Shown here piece by piece: positions 44,784-56,946 of a stretch of DNA of 64,000 nucleotides. The stretch comes from Copromyces sp. CBS 386.78 (taxonomy: Eukaryota; Ascomycota; Sordariomycetes; Sordariales; Sordariaceae), in the NCBI GenBank assembly GCA_030685235.1, contig MU839163.1:1-64000 (forward strand). Direction: 5' to 3'. Each line of letters opens with the position of its first letter. Position 1 is the stretch's first letter. The translations under genes and the position numbers were made by a program. Under the pieces are notes generated by a model. The model did no database searches, was not told the origin of the DNA, and saw only the letters and a list, made by a program, of their open reading frames with translations.

Positions 44784-44899
44784 CTAGGTATAGACGATTC
44801 GCCATGGAAGTGAATGGTAAACCCTTTGGCGTAGTCTTGAGGTAAAAAGCTGACGGAATAAGTTCGGCGTTCAGGTTTTTAAAGCAAGAGATTGAAGTA

Positions 44900-45223
44900 C
44901 CGTATAATCTCGCGAAATTCGTTTTCGGGAAACCGCTTTTCAGGCACATATATGCCATTTTCCTGCCCGATGCCAGGCATATGTATGCCTGCCAACTTGG
45001 GTGGGGGAGATGTGTTGCCACCGCGGAGCACTGTAAATTCGAAATTATTATGCCCAGTCTTTTTCCCTTATCAGTCTGGCTGGGACTAGAGGGTGGGGCG
45101 CCAGATTTTACCCTCCTTCACAGAGGGTACGGTTGGCACATATGCTGTAATATGTGCTTAAATCTGTACGTAAATGTGCCTAAAAAGCGGTTTCCCGAAA
45201 ACGAATTTCGCGAGATTATACGG
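44900..45223. mobile_element. Tc1/mariner-type MITE (324 bp)
   Basis: The first about 41 bp (CCGTATAATCTCGCGAAATT, then CGTTTTCGGGAAACCGCTTTT) recur as a near-perfect inverse at the right end (about 45183-45223), continuing with AGGCACAT after one mismatch. A TA dinucleotide flanks both ends (44898-44899 and 45224-45225), the Tc1/mariner target duplication. There is no transposase inside. It lies 117 bp from the MITE ending at 44783. Confidence 0.82.
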
Positions 45224-45225
45224 TA

Positions 45226-46474
45226 GACATGGTATTTCTGCCACGCGTGGCTCATCTGTGAGTTCATGTATTCTGTAGGGTGTGGTGTGCAGGCCAGGGT
45301 GCGCGAGATACTGGCTACATATAGCCTACAGGATATGAGGCGCACCTGCCAGCTCCAACATTCCGGTTTGCAACTTGGTTCGTTGACTCCATTGCGTCTT
45401 GGACAGACGATGGCTTGATGAGAAAGAAAGTAGTGGTTGGAGAATGGCTGGTTCTCCTTGTTGTTGTCGTTCTTTGGAGAGGGAGAGCCAGGAGAAGAAG
45501 ACCTGGCAATGACTTTTCATTTGCCCTTCAAATCTTTATTGGACGGGGTCGGTCCTGCTCCGCTGGCTTTGGTTGTGCTTTTCTTTGTGGGGTCTTCCGC
45601 AGTGTTGTAGGTGCAATTTGCGGGGAAAAAGGCGGTTGGGAAGTAGGAGGAGAAAGAGCAAAAGGCAAGAACCAACAGTGTTTTGTCCACAGCCGGCGGG
45701 CAGGTGTCTGCTGCATGACGGGATGCGTCTTGGCATCAGTCGAAAACCTTGGTGCAGTTTGGGCACTCATCGAAGGCATCTGAATGTAGAATCCAAGGCA
45801 CTGGAGGGAGTCAAGGGATGTATACAGCTTTTGCTGCCGACATGTTAGGGCATACTTGTCAGGGCTCGGAAAGGCGTTCTGTTTTGGCTTGCGTATGATA
45901 TGGGTCGGGTAATCCGCCTGGCCAGGTTCCTTCTCCAGTTGCCCTTATTGTTGACAAGGTCTGCATTCCGTGACAAAGTCAGTCTGTACCTAATCACGCT
46001 GTGTTTGGAAACAAATTGCCTTGGAGCCCCGTTGTAGTCATTCATTGTCTTCGGTACTGTGGGTATCTCATGATGAGAAAGCAAAGTGGAAAGAGCTAAG
46101 GTATGCACATGACATTGGAAGGCCAGAAAATGACGGAATGATAGACTAGCACAAGAACTCGTTCCCTCACTCCATAACGCCGTCGCGATGCTTCCTGATC
46201 TCAAATGCATTCTGCGACGCCGGCCATTGTGCAATCTCGCCGTAATAAACTTCCCCTTCGCTCAAAATAATCCCCATGATGCCGCTCAGAGCCATTCGCA
46301 AACCCAAAGCCAACTTAGCCAAGCCAGAAACTCCATATTCAGATGTCCTAATCCGCACCAGTCATTTATCCCAGACTGACCTATTCTGTCCGTTCTTCAG
46401 TTAATTTCCCCCAACCGTTCGCAACCTGGTATCCTCGCCTGTATCCCAATTCGCCGCGCTTCGACTCGTTGCTA
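45226..46474. other. gene-poor stretch
   Basis: No supported gene. A minus-strand ATGGAGTCAAC at 45392-45382 matches the first 11 bases of two family genes (39895 and 47104), but the frame stops after 26 codons. It may be a relic start. Overlapping frames at 45415-45783 lack coding character. Confidence 0.45.
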
Positions 46475-47104
46475 TCAGTGCCCAGCCCTGGCAGCAATGA
46501 CCGAAATCCTCCTTATCTGATGTACATATCGACGCTGGATCAGGAACAAGTTGCGGTGGTGCTCTTCCCTAGTAATGCCCACCTCGTCATCGGACCGCGC
46601 ACGGTTGTTGACAGTAATTTGAGCCTGAGGCCCACGGTGAGCTCTGTTAATGTGGCGGGCCCGAATCTGGGCGCACTGTCTGAAGAAGCAGTTGGCTTCC
46701 TCAGGGCCCTGGCGAGAGTTACGAGTGCGAAGGCGAGCTTGGGCAACCCGTGGCGAGCAGGCGGCCTGGCGTGAAAGGATGTGGTTGATTGGGGCAGCAG
46801 CACCATTGCGACGTCGGTTGTGCACACGAGGCCACGAGGCATGCTGGCGGGACTGGAGTGGGCTGCCGCTTTCGAGTGAGAGATTTCTCGTGCCAGTGAT
46901 GATGTCGTCAGTCATGTCGACATCGTTGTTGCGAGACTCCTGGGAGGGAGTGCTAGCAGGAGAAGCAGCAGATGGGCCGGTGTCCTGGCGGGAGCTTGTG
47001 GCCGAGGTTGAAGACCGTCTCAAAGCTGGTCTGGGAGGAAAGGGGGCATCGCCAGCAATGACCAGCCTGTCAATGCGCTGGGTGATCTCAATGGTTGACT
47101 CCAT
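46475..47104 (-). CDS. orphan-family protein, Arg-rich
   Basis: A 209-codon single-exon frame with start ATGGAGTCAACC. The hook is EITQRIDRLVIAGDAPFP. A Ser/Pro-rich linker with acidic patch (NNDVDMTDDI) is followed by an Arg/His/Gln-rich C-terminal half (about residues 90-209). The acidic Met-containing tail of its neighbours is missing. About 230 bp upstream is a TCAGGTTCTAATC word shared with other array genes. Function is unknown. Confidence 0.62.
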   Translation of the reverse strand: MESTIEITQRIDRLVIAGDAPFPPRPALRRSSTSATSSRQDTGPSAASPASTPSQESRNNDVDMTDDIITGTRNLSLESGSPLQSRQHASWPRVHNRRRNGAAAPINHILSRQAACSPRVAQARLRTRNSRQGPEEANCFFRQCAQIRARHINRAHRGPQAQITVNNRARSDDEVGITREEHHRNLFLIQRRYVHQIRRISVIAARAGH

Positions 47105-48880
47105 CCTGCTGTTCTTGTTGTTAGGTGTTGAAGGTTGGGGTTTGGCGTTTGTGTGCTGTCACCCAAACTTTGGTAGAACGGTGGTGGGTGAAATTGGGTG
47201 TTGATGTGGTTGGTGAAGTTGGCAGAAGGAAAAATGAATCCGTCCGACCTTAAATCGGTGGGAAGAAAATTGAGGGTTGAGACCCCATCATCCACCAGGT
47301 GAATGGGTGGGCTGCCTCGATCTCAGGTTCTAATCGGATGACAGATCTTGAGAACCTGAACACCGATTTGAATGAGATCTTGTACGAGAGCCTTGAACTG
47401 GTTACCCGTCGTTCTTGGCGGCAGCTTCTTATTGTTCCCTCGCAACATCAGTAGACTGTACCATTCACTCAGCTTGGGCTAGTCTTCCGTCTGATATCTA
47501 GATCCCTGCACGGTGGGCTCCGGTTAATCCCTCCACTCTCATGGTCGATTTCGATCGCAGGCCAAGCCAGACACTCACCTTTCTTGGGGGATCATGTTAA
47601 GAGCAATTGTTTCTATAGGTGGAAGCAACACTTCTCGCTCACCTTGGTTCATTGACGGTATATACTATGCTTTTGTTAACGAATGAAGTAACGTTTGTAG
47701 GCCATCTGTCCCTTGGAAGTAGAGGTATTGTCAAATGCTCCAGGTGTATCACACCGCCGTGGGCAAGTTGAGCGGACGAGCTGAAAAGCAGAAGGCAGCA
47801 GGCGGACTTTCTGGTGATGAAGACGGGTAGGCAGGATGAGATATATCTCTGGATCTGTTCCCCCCTACCATCGGCTTTCAATTCATCCCTGAGATGATGA
47901 GAGCAGTCGTTTGTGGTTTGGCATTTGGAAAAACACGGTGCAATCATCAAAACTGATAACGTCGAGCGGTTTTTCTTCTGCAAGATGATAACATTGGAGA
48001 TGTGGCATGCATTGGTAGCACCTACAGATACATCTGCAGAACTCCACGTGGAAAGAAAGCATCGCATCTTGGGGATGGGCTGAGACTAAACCTGGTATGC
48101 GAGAGGATGTGTGATGTATGTGCTCGGTGCCAAACAAGGGGTCGCGATGAGGCCATGTCAGACACTCTTCTGCTATTGCAAAACTTTTCTTTATTCAAAC
48201 GTCAGGTGAGTTCTTATTGGTGATTCTCCTTCCATACCGAACGATGGATGACCCTCCCATTTATCTCATTCAAGAATGTTGGCTTGACATGCGAGTGTCT
48301 TCACTGCATTTCACCCCTTTTTCTTGACCCATCCCTGCAACTCGGGAAGTGCAGCCATGTTTTCGTGTTAGCACTTATGCACTGTAACCCCTGCGTTAGC
48401 GGGCTGCACTAACACTTACACATAGGTACCGTAGGTACTCTTCTTTCCCAATCTACTTAACGCAGCCCCACTACAGCCCCACTTATCCCCTTTTTGACTT
48501 TACTCGTGCACCGATATTTGGGAATCGGGACGAGTCGACCGGACGAACTCCCGAGCGGCCAGTCCCGGGATCTAAGAAACATGAGGTTGGTCGTCTAAGG
48601 TGAGCGCGCGTGAACATTGATATATGCACAGCTGATGATAATATTGCAGATGCAGTTTTCCGCTGGTGGTGTTATTCCTTGCGCTGAAAATGCAGTGTTG
48701 ACATCCGCATGGGTGGCGTTGGCGGTTCTCGCGACCAGAAAATGCAAAATGGAAAGCTGGTGACCTGGCTTGAATGCCAAAGTGATTGCAAAAGGTTGGT
48801 CAGTGTTATCTCAGCGCTCAGACCACCTTGAGCTCACGTGCCAATGTTTCCTGTGCCAATGTTTCCGTTACCGCACATTT
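47105..48880. other. gene-poor stretch
   Basis: I accept no gene. An ATG frame on the minus strand (48067-47639, 142 codons) is possible but random-looking. An imperfect inverted GTGTTAG/CTAACAC pair lies at about 48365-48415, followed by GGTACCGTAGGTAC at about 48425. Confidence 0.45.
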
Positions 48881-49115
48881 AATAATTTTATCGATAAATT
48901 GATTTGAAATTCCATTCTGGGCAATATTTTACACTCCGCTCAAAGAGGTCTGAGTTCAATACGTAATCCGAATCGTATATACCTTCACAAACCACCTAGT
49001 CGTCAACCCTCAATACTATAACTTCATCAAAATACATCGTATTACAATAATTTTAGTATAATTATAGTCGCATAAACGAGCTCTATTCAACGGTATCAAT
49101 TTTTTTATCGCCAGA

Positions 49116-52100
49116 ATGGAGGACGAGTCCCAAAATGAAGACGCGCAATCCATCCGCAATCTGCCCGCACACCCATTTCTTCAACATCATCGGAATCGCT
49201 CTCAATAAGGATAACCGCAATACCAACGCACCTCTTCCGCAACTGGCCATTATTATACTTCATCAACAATTAACGAATCCTCCACTCTTTCTTCTATTCC
49301 CTCTAATATTCAACCCCCGGAACATTTGCGAGAGCTAGAATAGCCAAAACAATTAGAACAACCACAATACAACGAGGATAACGAGGAGGATAGCGACGAC
49401 TCTAATCAAGAAGATTTTAATGACAATAAGCACAATATTATTTAGGCAATCTAAAATCTCTTCGCGAAACTCCGTTCAAAGGTTTATTCTCGTATAAAAC
49501 AAGTAATAAAATAAAGGAGGGTCGAGCGGTTAAAAAAGTATAATATTAAGATCTTTCTTTATTAATTCATAAAATCTAGTCGTAGAATTATATACTTTAC
49601 TAATTTTATATAATAAAAGAAGATAAAAAAACGTTTTAATTATTATAGCATTACTTTTACGCGTTTATAGAATGGCCTAAACTATTATACTTTTGTATTG
49701 CGCAATAAAATATACTTATTACTTAAAGAGCCTTCTTTTAACTAGTTTAACGTTAAAAAGATTTATTAAAGTAATAAATAAACTACTATTATAAACTTAA
49801 ATAATTCTTCTTAGTTAGAAAATACTTTTAAATAAACCTAGCTATCCTTTAAATCTACAGCTCCAAATCTAGTAGCTCTACTTTTATAATTTATATTAAT
49901 ACGAATAAATAACTTCTTTTTTCCTTTTTTTTATTCTTTAACTAATATAGTAATAGCATATAACCTTAAACGATATTAAAATAATCACTACTTCTACTAA
50001 TAAGTAATAAGGTTGTATTATTTTTATTATTTCCTTTTTTATATTTAGTTACGCCAAGAAAATTAGTATATTTATTAGACGGGTTTTAAATCTTTATTTA
50101 TTTATAACGGGCATATTAAGAAGAACTATATAAATTTTGTCTAGTATAAGGGTTGTATTTTCATATATAATATTCAACTATCTACTTAATATTATAGCCG
50201 ACTAAGTAAAGTATAATTTTAAATAGGCAATACATAATCCTAACGGCGTTATTGTCTATAATAATTTCAATGTTAAAAATATTATTTGTAAATTGGCTAG
50301 AGGAAAGTAAAATAAAATAGTTAACCTTATTATTGCTTCTTTAATCTACTACTTAAAATTATATAGTCCGCTATCCTAGTTATTATTGAACCGAACTTAG
50401 AAATTTACGTATAAGATAGTAATTAATTATATACTATTTCGATATAAAAGTACAAATACGACAATGCATTAGTTTATAGACTTTGCCCTTAAATTGATAT
50501 TTTTTTGTAAATAAAAAAGCAAATTACCTATTTTTCTTATTATAAAATAAGTAAAGTATAAAGATTCGCTTTCTCTTTAAGTCGGTACGATTTACGAAGA
50601 TAAGAGAAAGTTTGAAGGGGTTTATTATATTTACGAAGAGTTATAGAATAATTATCTTAAATTTAATAAATTCGAGCTTATTTACTGGTTGATTCTTATC
50701 TACAGTAATTAAAAAATAATATTGTTTATTAAGTATATTCAATAATACGAATTTAAAGTTAGTAAGTAATAGGAATAAAGAAAATAGATAGTTCTAATCC
50801 TTATATTTTTTTACATTAAAATTAATTATATTAAAATATTATTCCGTTATTTCTAGAACGTTGGAGATAAGCTTTTTTCGACTATTATAATTTCTTTTAA
50901 TATTTTCTTTTTTTAATATTTTAAGAATATTAAGAAAGAAAAGATCAAGTATTATTAGGCTATACTATTAGTAATATATAGCTTTACAGTAAGAATCTTT
51001 ACGTTTATTATTAACGAATTAGTTTAATATAAAGGTTTTAAAAACCTTTCTATTAATAGCGTTAAGAATAAAATATATATAGTTTTTGTAAAAGCGGAAG
51101 GCGAGTATAAATATAGTTTACCGTAAATCCTAAATCGTATCTAGGATATAGTATTTTTTATATAGGGTTGGACTAGAGAATATCCAAATATGGATAATGG
51201 CGATATTAATATCGATATTAATATTAATAGACTTATACTAAATAGACCTACTTTAGCCTCAAAAATCGATATTAAATTTAGAAGCTATTATAAATTAATA
51301 TAAATAGTATTAATCCTTCTTTCATTATATAAAGCTATTAGAGCTAGGGATTATAGCTTTCTTCGAAATATTATCCCTATTTTACCTATTATTTTTTATA
51401 GGGGTAGATCAATAAATTATAGCCTAGAAATACTATACTTTACATAGCTTCTTTATAATAATATATTTAATAAGAACTTTAGAAACGTTATTCTAAAAGG
51501 GGATTTAGTTTATTATACTATTATTAGTAGTAAGTATAAATTTATTAATCTTATATTCGAATATTAGAATTATATTTATGCTATTAATATTAAAAATAAT
51601 AAGAATTTAACGTACAACTTCGAAGTTACGCTTACCCGCCTTATTTTTAATTTTAACGTTCTTACTTTAATTCGAAAAGGTATAAAAAAGTTATAGGGTT
51701 ATATTATTAAAAGTATTTATATTGCCGGCGACTTATTTACCAATATTATTTTTTATACTCTTAAATTGTATAATAACGGTATAACTAAGAAGAAGATTAG
51801 GCCGGCTACTATTATAAATATATTTAATATACTAAATATATATATTTTAGAGTAATAAACTTTAATAGAAAAGTTAGTAGATTGGAATGAGGTTATTCTA
51901 GTACTTATTAATATTGTAAATTAGTAGTATATACTAAGCATAATTTATTTTGCTACTTAAAATAGTATTATAGATTATAGTAATAAAGGAGGGCGTTTAT
52001 TTGAGGATAGAGTTAAAGATCTTTGGGATTTTGAAATTAATAATATTAAAGATATATATAATGAAAATAAATAGTAGAATAAAGTTATTATTAAGTAAGA

Positions 52101-52250
52101 AGTTTAGCTATTTTTTACTTTATAATAATTACTTTAGTAAAAAGAATAAAAATACTAAAAAAAGGAGTTTAGTATACGGCTTATTCTACGTACCCTAGTC
52201 GAATTGCCTTATAAATACCCTATTGTAGCAATAAAATACCCGTTAATAAC
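49116..52250 (+). pseudogene. RIP-decayed DUF6589-like gene/transposon ORF
   Basis: From ATG 49116 the plus strand reads on with only TAA/TAG interruptions, nearly all where CAA/CAG would fit (for example at about 49206 and 49212), exactly what RIP makes. The 5' part is still fairly GC-rich, decaying into AT. Further on, with frame changes, readable blocks occur: a stretch with YEFKVS, KINYIKILFRYF at about 50740-50870; RGRSINYSLE at about 51410; YAINIKNNKNLTY at about 51580-51620; and DRVKDLWDFEINNIKDIYNE at about 52008-52067. This succession recalls DUF6589 proteins, which are spread by mobile elements in fungi; that assignment is from memory and tentative. It cannot encode a product now. 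Confidence 0.55.
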
Positions 52251-52299
52251 AATTAAAAGATAGTACGTTTTATAGCGGGCTTATATCTCTTCCCCTAGT

Positions 52300-55200
52300 A
52301 ACTCCCCCCCCCCCAGCCAACGGTCAGAGCCTACAATCAAGATTTTATACTGCGGTTAATAAGGATAGGGGATATAGTTATAGTTAGAGAAAAGACAGTT
52401 ATAACAATTATAAATAGGATTTGAACAGGGGTCTTTACAATTTACAATACTAGTAGAGATATATAAGCGTCCTTATATACCGCTATACTATAGGCGTCCT
52501 TATAGTACCCCCCGTCGGGGGCTAGTAATAATTAAAATGGGATTAGGAGTTTATAGAGACGGTTAGAGGCGATTAGAAGTGGTTTTAGGATTGTTTCTAA
52601 TAATAATATAGTATAGTTATAATATAGGAGATATTTTTGGATAGGGGCTAGATTTAGTAATATTTTAGTTTATTAGGGTTAGGGTTAATTATAATTATAT
52701 TTTTACAATAATACTTAGTTAATATTAAAATTACTTATTTATTTTTTATACGTTAGTAAACTTATAATAGGAGTCCTTATACTATTAGTCCTCTTTCTAC
52801 CTCTTTAAACGGGCGTTAGAGAAATAATACTAGCGGTAGTAATATTAGCGGTATTAATTGTTATATATAGTAATATAGATAGTAATATTATTACTTGCAT
52901 TTAATATTGTTGAAATAAGTTTTAAAAAGATAGTATTAGAGTAGTAATAGTATAGGCTTGTCTTTTAAGAGTAATATAAAGCTCCTCTATTAGCTATTAA
53001 ACTCTTATATTAAACGTTGAATATAATACTAGAATATTAGAAGTTTACGCTTATATAGTAGTAGTTGGTTGAATTATTATTATTATTACTTTCTTTTTTT
53101 GTAGAGGTTTAGGAGTAGTTATAAGTACGGGAACCCTTAGTATAGGTACGGGAATAGGAGTAATTCGAATTAGTATAAAAAATCTTCGTATTAATATAAA
53201 CGGTTAAATTATTAGTTAAACTATTATTAGCTAAGCTACTTCCTTTATTTCCCCTATTTCCTATATTCTAATTACTTTATTTATTTTATTTACTTTATTT
53301 ACTTTAATAATTTAAATAATTTAAGTAATTTAAATAGTATAATTTAATATATTAGCTAAAAAAGAAGTAGGGTGAGTAGGAGATATAGTCGCGGGACTAG
53401 TAAAGTTATTAATACGTAATTGAGAAGGTTAGTAAGGCCGTAGGACTAGCCGGTCTTTTTCCTAATCCTTATAAATTTTAACGACTATTATTTTATAGAA
53501 ATTAATAAAATTATTATTATATTCTTTTTTATACTCCTATTGTCTTATTCTAGGAATTTTCTCTTCTAAACTAGTAAAATCGTCGATAGGAAATACTTTA
53601 TTTCGCCGAACTATATTATTAGTAAAAAGACGGGTAACGGTATGCTGGAATTTATTTAGTATTAATATTTAGGGCGCGATTTTAAAAGTACGCATTTTTG
53701 TAAGCATAAGATGTTATGCCTTTTTTTTATACTATTTATTAATATATAAAAGTGCTATATTAGTTAATATTTTATTCGATAATTTATTAAAAGCTTTATT
53801 TCTATTTTGTAATAGTATTAACGGGATTCGTTCTAATGCCGGCGTATAGGTAGAACTATTATAATATTTACCTTCGGGGATAGGAAGTTTATATTTAAGA
53901 TTTTTATTATAAGGCTCTTAAAGATAATTAAAAGTAGCCTTTTGAAAATATAGCGTATTGAATTATTGTATAAAAAGTAGGTCTGTTTTCTTATATTTTT
54001 TTCGAATTTTTTTATTAATATTTAACTATTTAACCTTATAAATAAATTTGTATAATAAATACTATTCTATACCTTTATTTAGTAATAGTTTATTAAGATT
54101 TATTAATTCGTTGGATAATATTTCGTCGTTACTATTTAGATTCTCTTTATCCGCTATTATAATAATATTTATTAGTTTATTAAGTACGGTTGGAGTATAC
54201 GGTTATCGGAATTATTATAGTTATTAGTTTTTTATTAGACGCTGAAGCTATATTTCTATTAATCCGAAATAATTAAAAGCCTAATATAGGGTAAAGAAGT
54301 AAGCTTCTCCTTACTTTCCTTCTAGATTATTATATATTACTTTTCTAAAACGTTGCCAAATATTTAATATATTAAAAGTAAGCAATATATTAAATTATAC
54401 GATTCGTTTAATATTTAGGAGGTTTATACTTATATTTAATAATATTATTATTAAATAAATACAATAGTCCGTTAATTTTGAAGTAAAATCCTGATAGATA
54501 ATATCTTTATTTATTGGACGGACTAAAATATTGTATAAGTATACGATTTTATAGCCGAACTCTTTATTAAAACTGTATTATTTATAAAGGTAGTTAATAA
54601 GGGTATACTGTATTTTAGTTAAACTATTCCGGTTGTCGATATAAACGATAGTTTTTGGTATTTCCCGGCGAGTTAACGAGGTAGTATTTTATATAAGGAA
54701 ATATAAACGCCGGAAATCCCTTAAGCAATTATAAAGAAGTAATTAAATAATAATAGAGATTTTTAGCCGGTTAACCGAAGTCCTAATAATTTCTAGGTTA
54801 TTAGAATTAAAATTAGCTTTCTTAATAATAAAGTTTTAGTAGATTTTAGCCAACGTAGCCGTATAGCCGAATTATAGTATATACTTAAGTATAAGAAGGT
54901 ATAAAGTATAAAGATATTGGAATTCCTTTCGAAAGTCGTACTATTCTAATATATAGTATAGTTCGTCGATAGTAAAAAGCCCGATTTTTGGGTAGAATTT
55001 AGGCGATTTTAATATAGTTTTAAAGGGAGGATTAGTAGCGAGCTTTAAGTTTAGTAAAATATAGGTATAATTTCCAATAGCGATTTACTCCTATACTTTC
55101 TTATTCTATTAACCGGTTAATATTAGTATAGTAAAAATAAGTACAAGGCTAATATATACCTATAGAGTTATATTTTTATTTATCTATATTAGCTTTCAAC

Positions 55201-55960
55201 CTAGTACTTTAATAGTAATATTATCCCGTTAACTCTTTCTTAGCTTAGTAAAGGGGACGATTTATATAGTGATCTTATTATATAAAGCTAAAAAAGTATA
55301 AATTATAATACTTTTATTATACCTAATTACTACTACTAAAATTGTATCCTTCTATTTAATAATTAAACGTATTACCGACCGAACTTATTTATTACAAGGT
55401 TATTTACTACCGATAATATCCTTTATTATTATTAGTATACGCTAAGTATTAATAGGGTTGTTATCGGGGTCTATAATATTAATAATATTAGTTAAAGTAA
55501 TTTAATTTAAGGAAAAAAAATAATGCGTCGCAGTTAAAAAAGAAGTATAGTCGAAGGTTAAAATTAATATAATATTTATACTTTTAAAATTTTAAAGAGT
55601 TAGGATGAAAATTAGTATTGTAATAACCCCCTGGTTCGGCTATAGTACTATGTTAATATGAAACTTTTTTTATATTTGACTTTATATTTCTATTTTTAGT
55701 AATCGTATAAAAAAATTAATTATACTATTAGAATTATTTTAACGAAACTATCTTTAATATATATTTTATATTACTAGAATATTTTATTATTATTGTATTG
55801 TAATGTAGTTTGTCTAGGCGGTTAGATGGATTTGTATAGGTACGGTAAATATGAATCGAATTTTTATATTTAGTGAATTTAGACTTCTTTTTTAGGCGTT
55901 CTCAATTAATACCGATAAATATATTGAAAGAAACGATGTACGGACTACAATCTGGAAACA
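52300..55960. repeat. RIP-decayed repeat, element unidentified
   Basis: Extremely AT-rich, starting after a C12 run (about 52304-52316) and ending sharply at about 55960. Open stretches on the minus strand suggest a former coding region in that direction, but I cannot name it. A tRNA-like segment lies at 52417-52493: on the minus strand TAGTATAGCGGTA fits an A-box and TGTTCAAATCC a B-box. Confidence 0.75.
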
Positions 55961-56263
55961 TTGGAAAGATTCAATTGCAAATTTGAGATGTGCGCGCAGC
56001 GTACGGGCCGCAGGCCCAGTCTTGGCAGCCGCAGGTCGCCCTCCCCCTGCCTAAAAAAGAGGTCTGATGCTGAGATAAGGTCAGTGCCAGGCAGGCAGTC
56101 CAACCGCGTCCTTCACCAGCTGCACCAGCTGTATGCCACCGGCACCGGCACCGACACCTGCCATGTGTCCCGGTACCAGTCCGGCAGCCGGCACCTATCG
56201 GCAAGTGTGCACTGTCCATCTCAGTGGTAGTACCTGCCAGGGTCTGGACATTCCCCTCGGGCC

Positions 56264-56270
56264 TTATAAG
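56264..56270 (+). promoter_or_regulatory. TATA element of Pol III-like unit 2
   Basis: TTATAAG lies about 45 bp before the A-box of the second unit, matching ATATAAG of unit 1. Confidence 0.5.
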
Positions 56271-56294
56271 GTCCCGCTTGGGCACTTGTCAATA

Positions 56295-56436
56295 AGTCCC
56301 AAGATCCCTCGTGGTATAGCGGTATGTGGCGGGGCCAGATAAACATTGCTCGTTGCGTTGGTAGCGGAGGTACAGTTTTCGTAGGCGTGTTCAAGAGTGG
56401 ACGGGTTCGGCCCTGCTCCTGGCCGCTGAGCTTTTT
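56295..56436 (+). ncRNA. putative Pol III transcript, copy 2
   Basis: GTGGTATAGCGGTATG (A-box, about 56311) and GGGTTCGGCCC (B-box-like, about 56403) occupy the same positions as in copy 1 at 38446. The core 56331-56386 is identical to 38498-38553. Both copies end GCTGAGCTTTTTG, and T5 (56432-56436) and T8 (56439-56446) runs follow. The sequences between core and terminator differ, but a B-box hairpin (CGGG/CCTG) persists. The first base is uncertain. It may be a functional RNA or a SINE copy. Confidence 0.55.
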
Positions 56437-56946
56437 GCTTTTTTTTGTCTTCTTTTTGGATTAGGTATTGCTTCTTGTCAATGAGTGTTTGACTCGATTT
56501 TTCATTACCTCTTTTTGGCTTTGTACAGGGTGTTTTATTTGATTGTGATATGACTGACCAATATCGCGATGGATTCTTCGCAGACTTTACCTCTACTCTT
56601 TGTCCGCCGCCAGTTGTAAACACAATAGCGTTTGCACGGGATTGATTGAATCAATCAAGCAAAGCTTCAGTTCGCTTCTTTTTACCGACCCATGTCAGTG
56701 CATGTTCGTGCTGCTCCATGAAGTCACTAGCGATAGTCATGTACTTGCACTCCCATCCTCCATTGCCATCCTCGCCTCCCACCTCTTCGACTCCTCCTTA
56801 ACCACCCCTCCTTCCTCTCAGCCACTTGCCACATCTTTCTAGAAGAATTCCGTCATGTGCTTAACCCACAGACTTGGAGCCTGCTGTACCCCCTCCTTCT
56901 CCTCTGGACGCGGTGCCTGGAGGTTTTCCTCTTCTCTTCCAGCAAA

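Noticed and set aside
45415..45783. 122-codon plus-strand frame
   Set aside because: Overlaps frames on the opposite strand; Gly/Arg/Val-rich with no support.
47639..48067. 142-codon ATG frame on the minus strand
   Set aside because: Possible, but random composition and an overlapping alternative frame; not enough to call.
52001..52198. 65-codon frame in the RIP block
   Set aside because: It starts at TTG and is Lys/Ile/Leu-rich through AT mutation; another frame at the same place reads the ancestral protein better.
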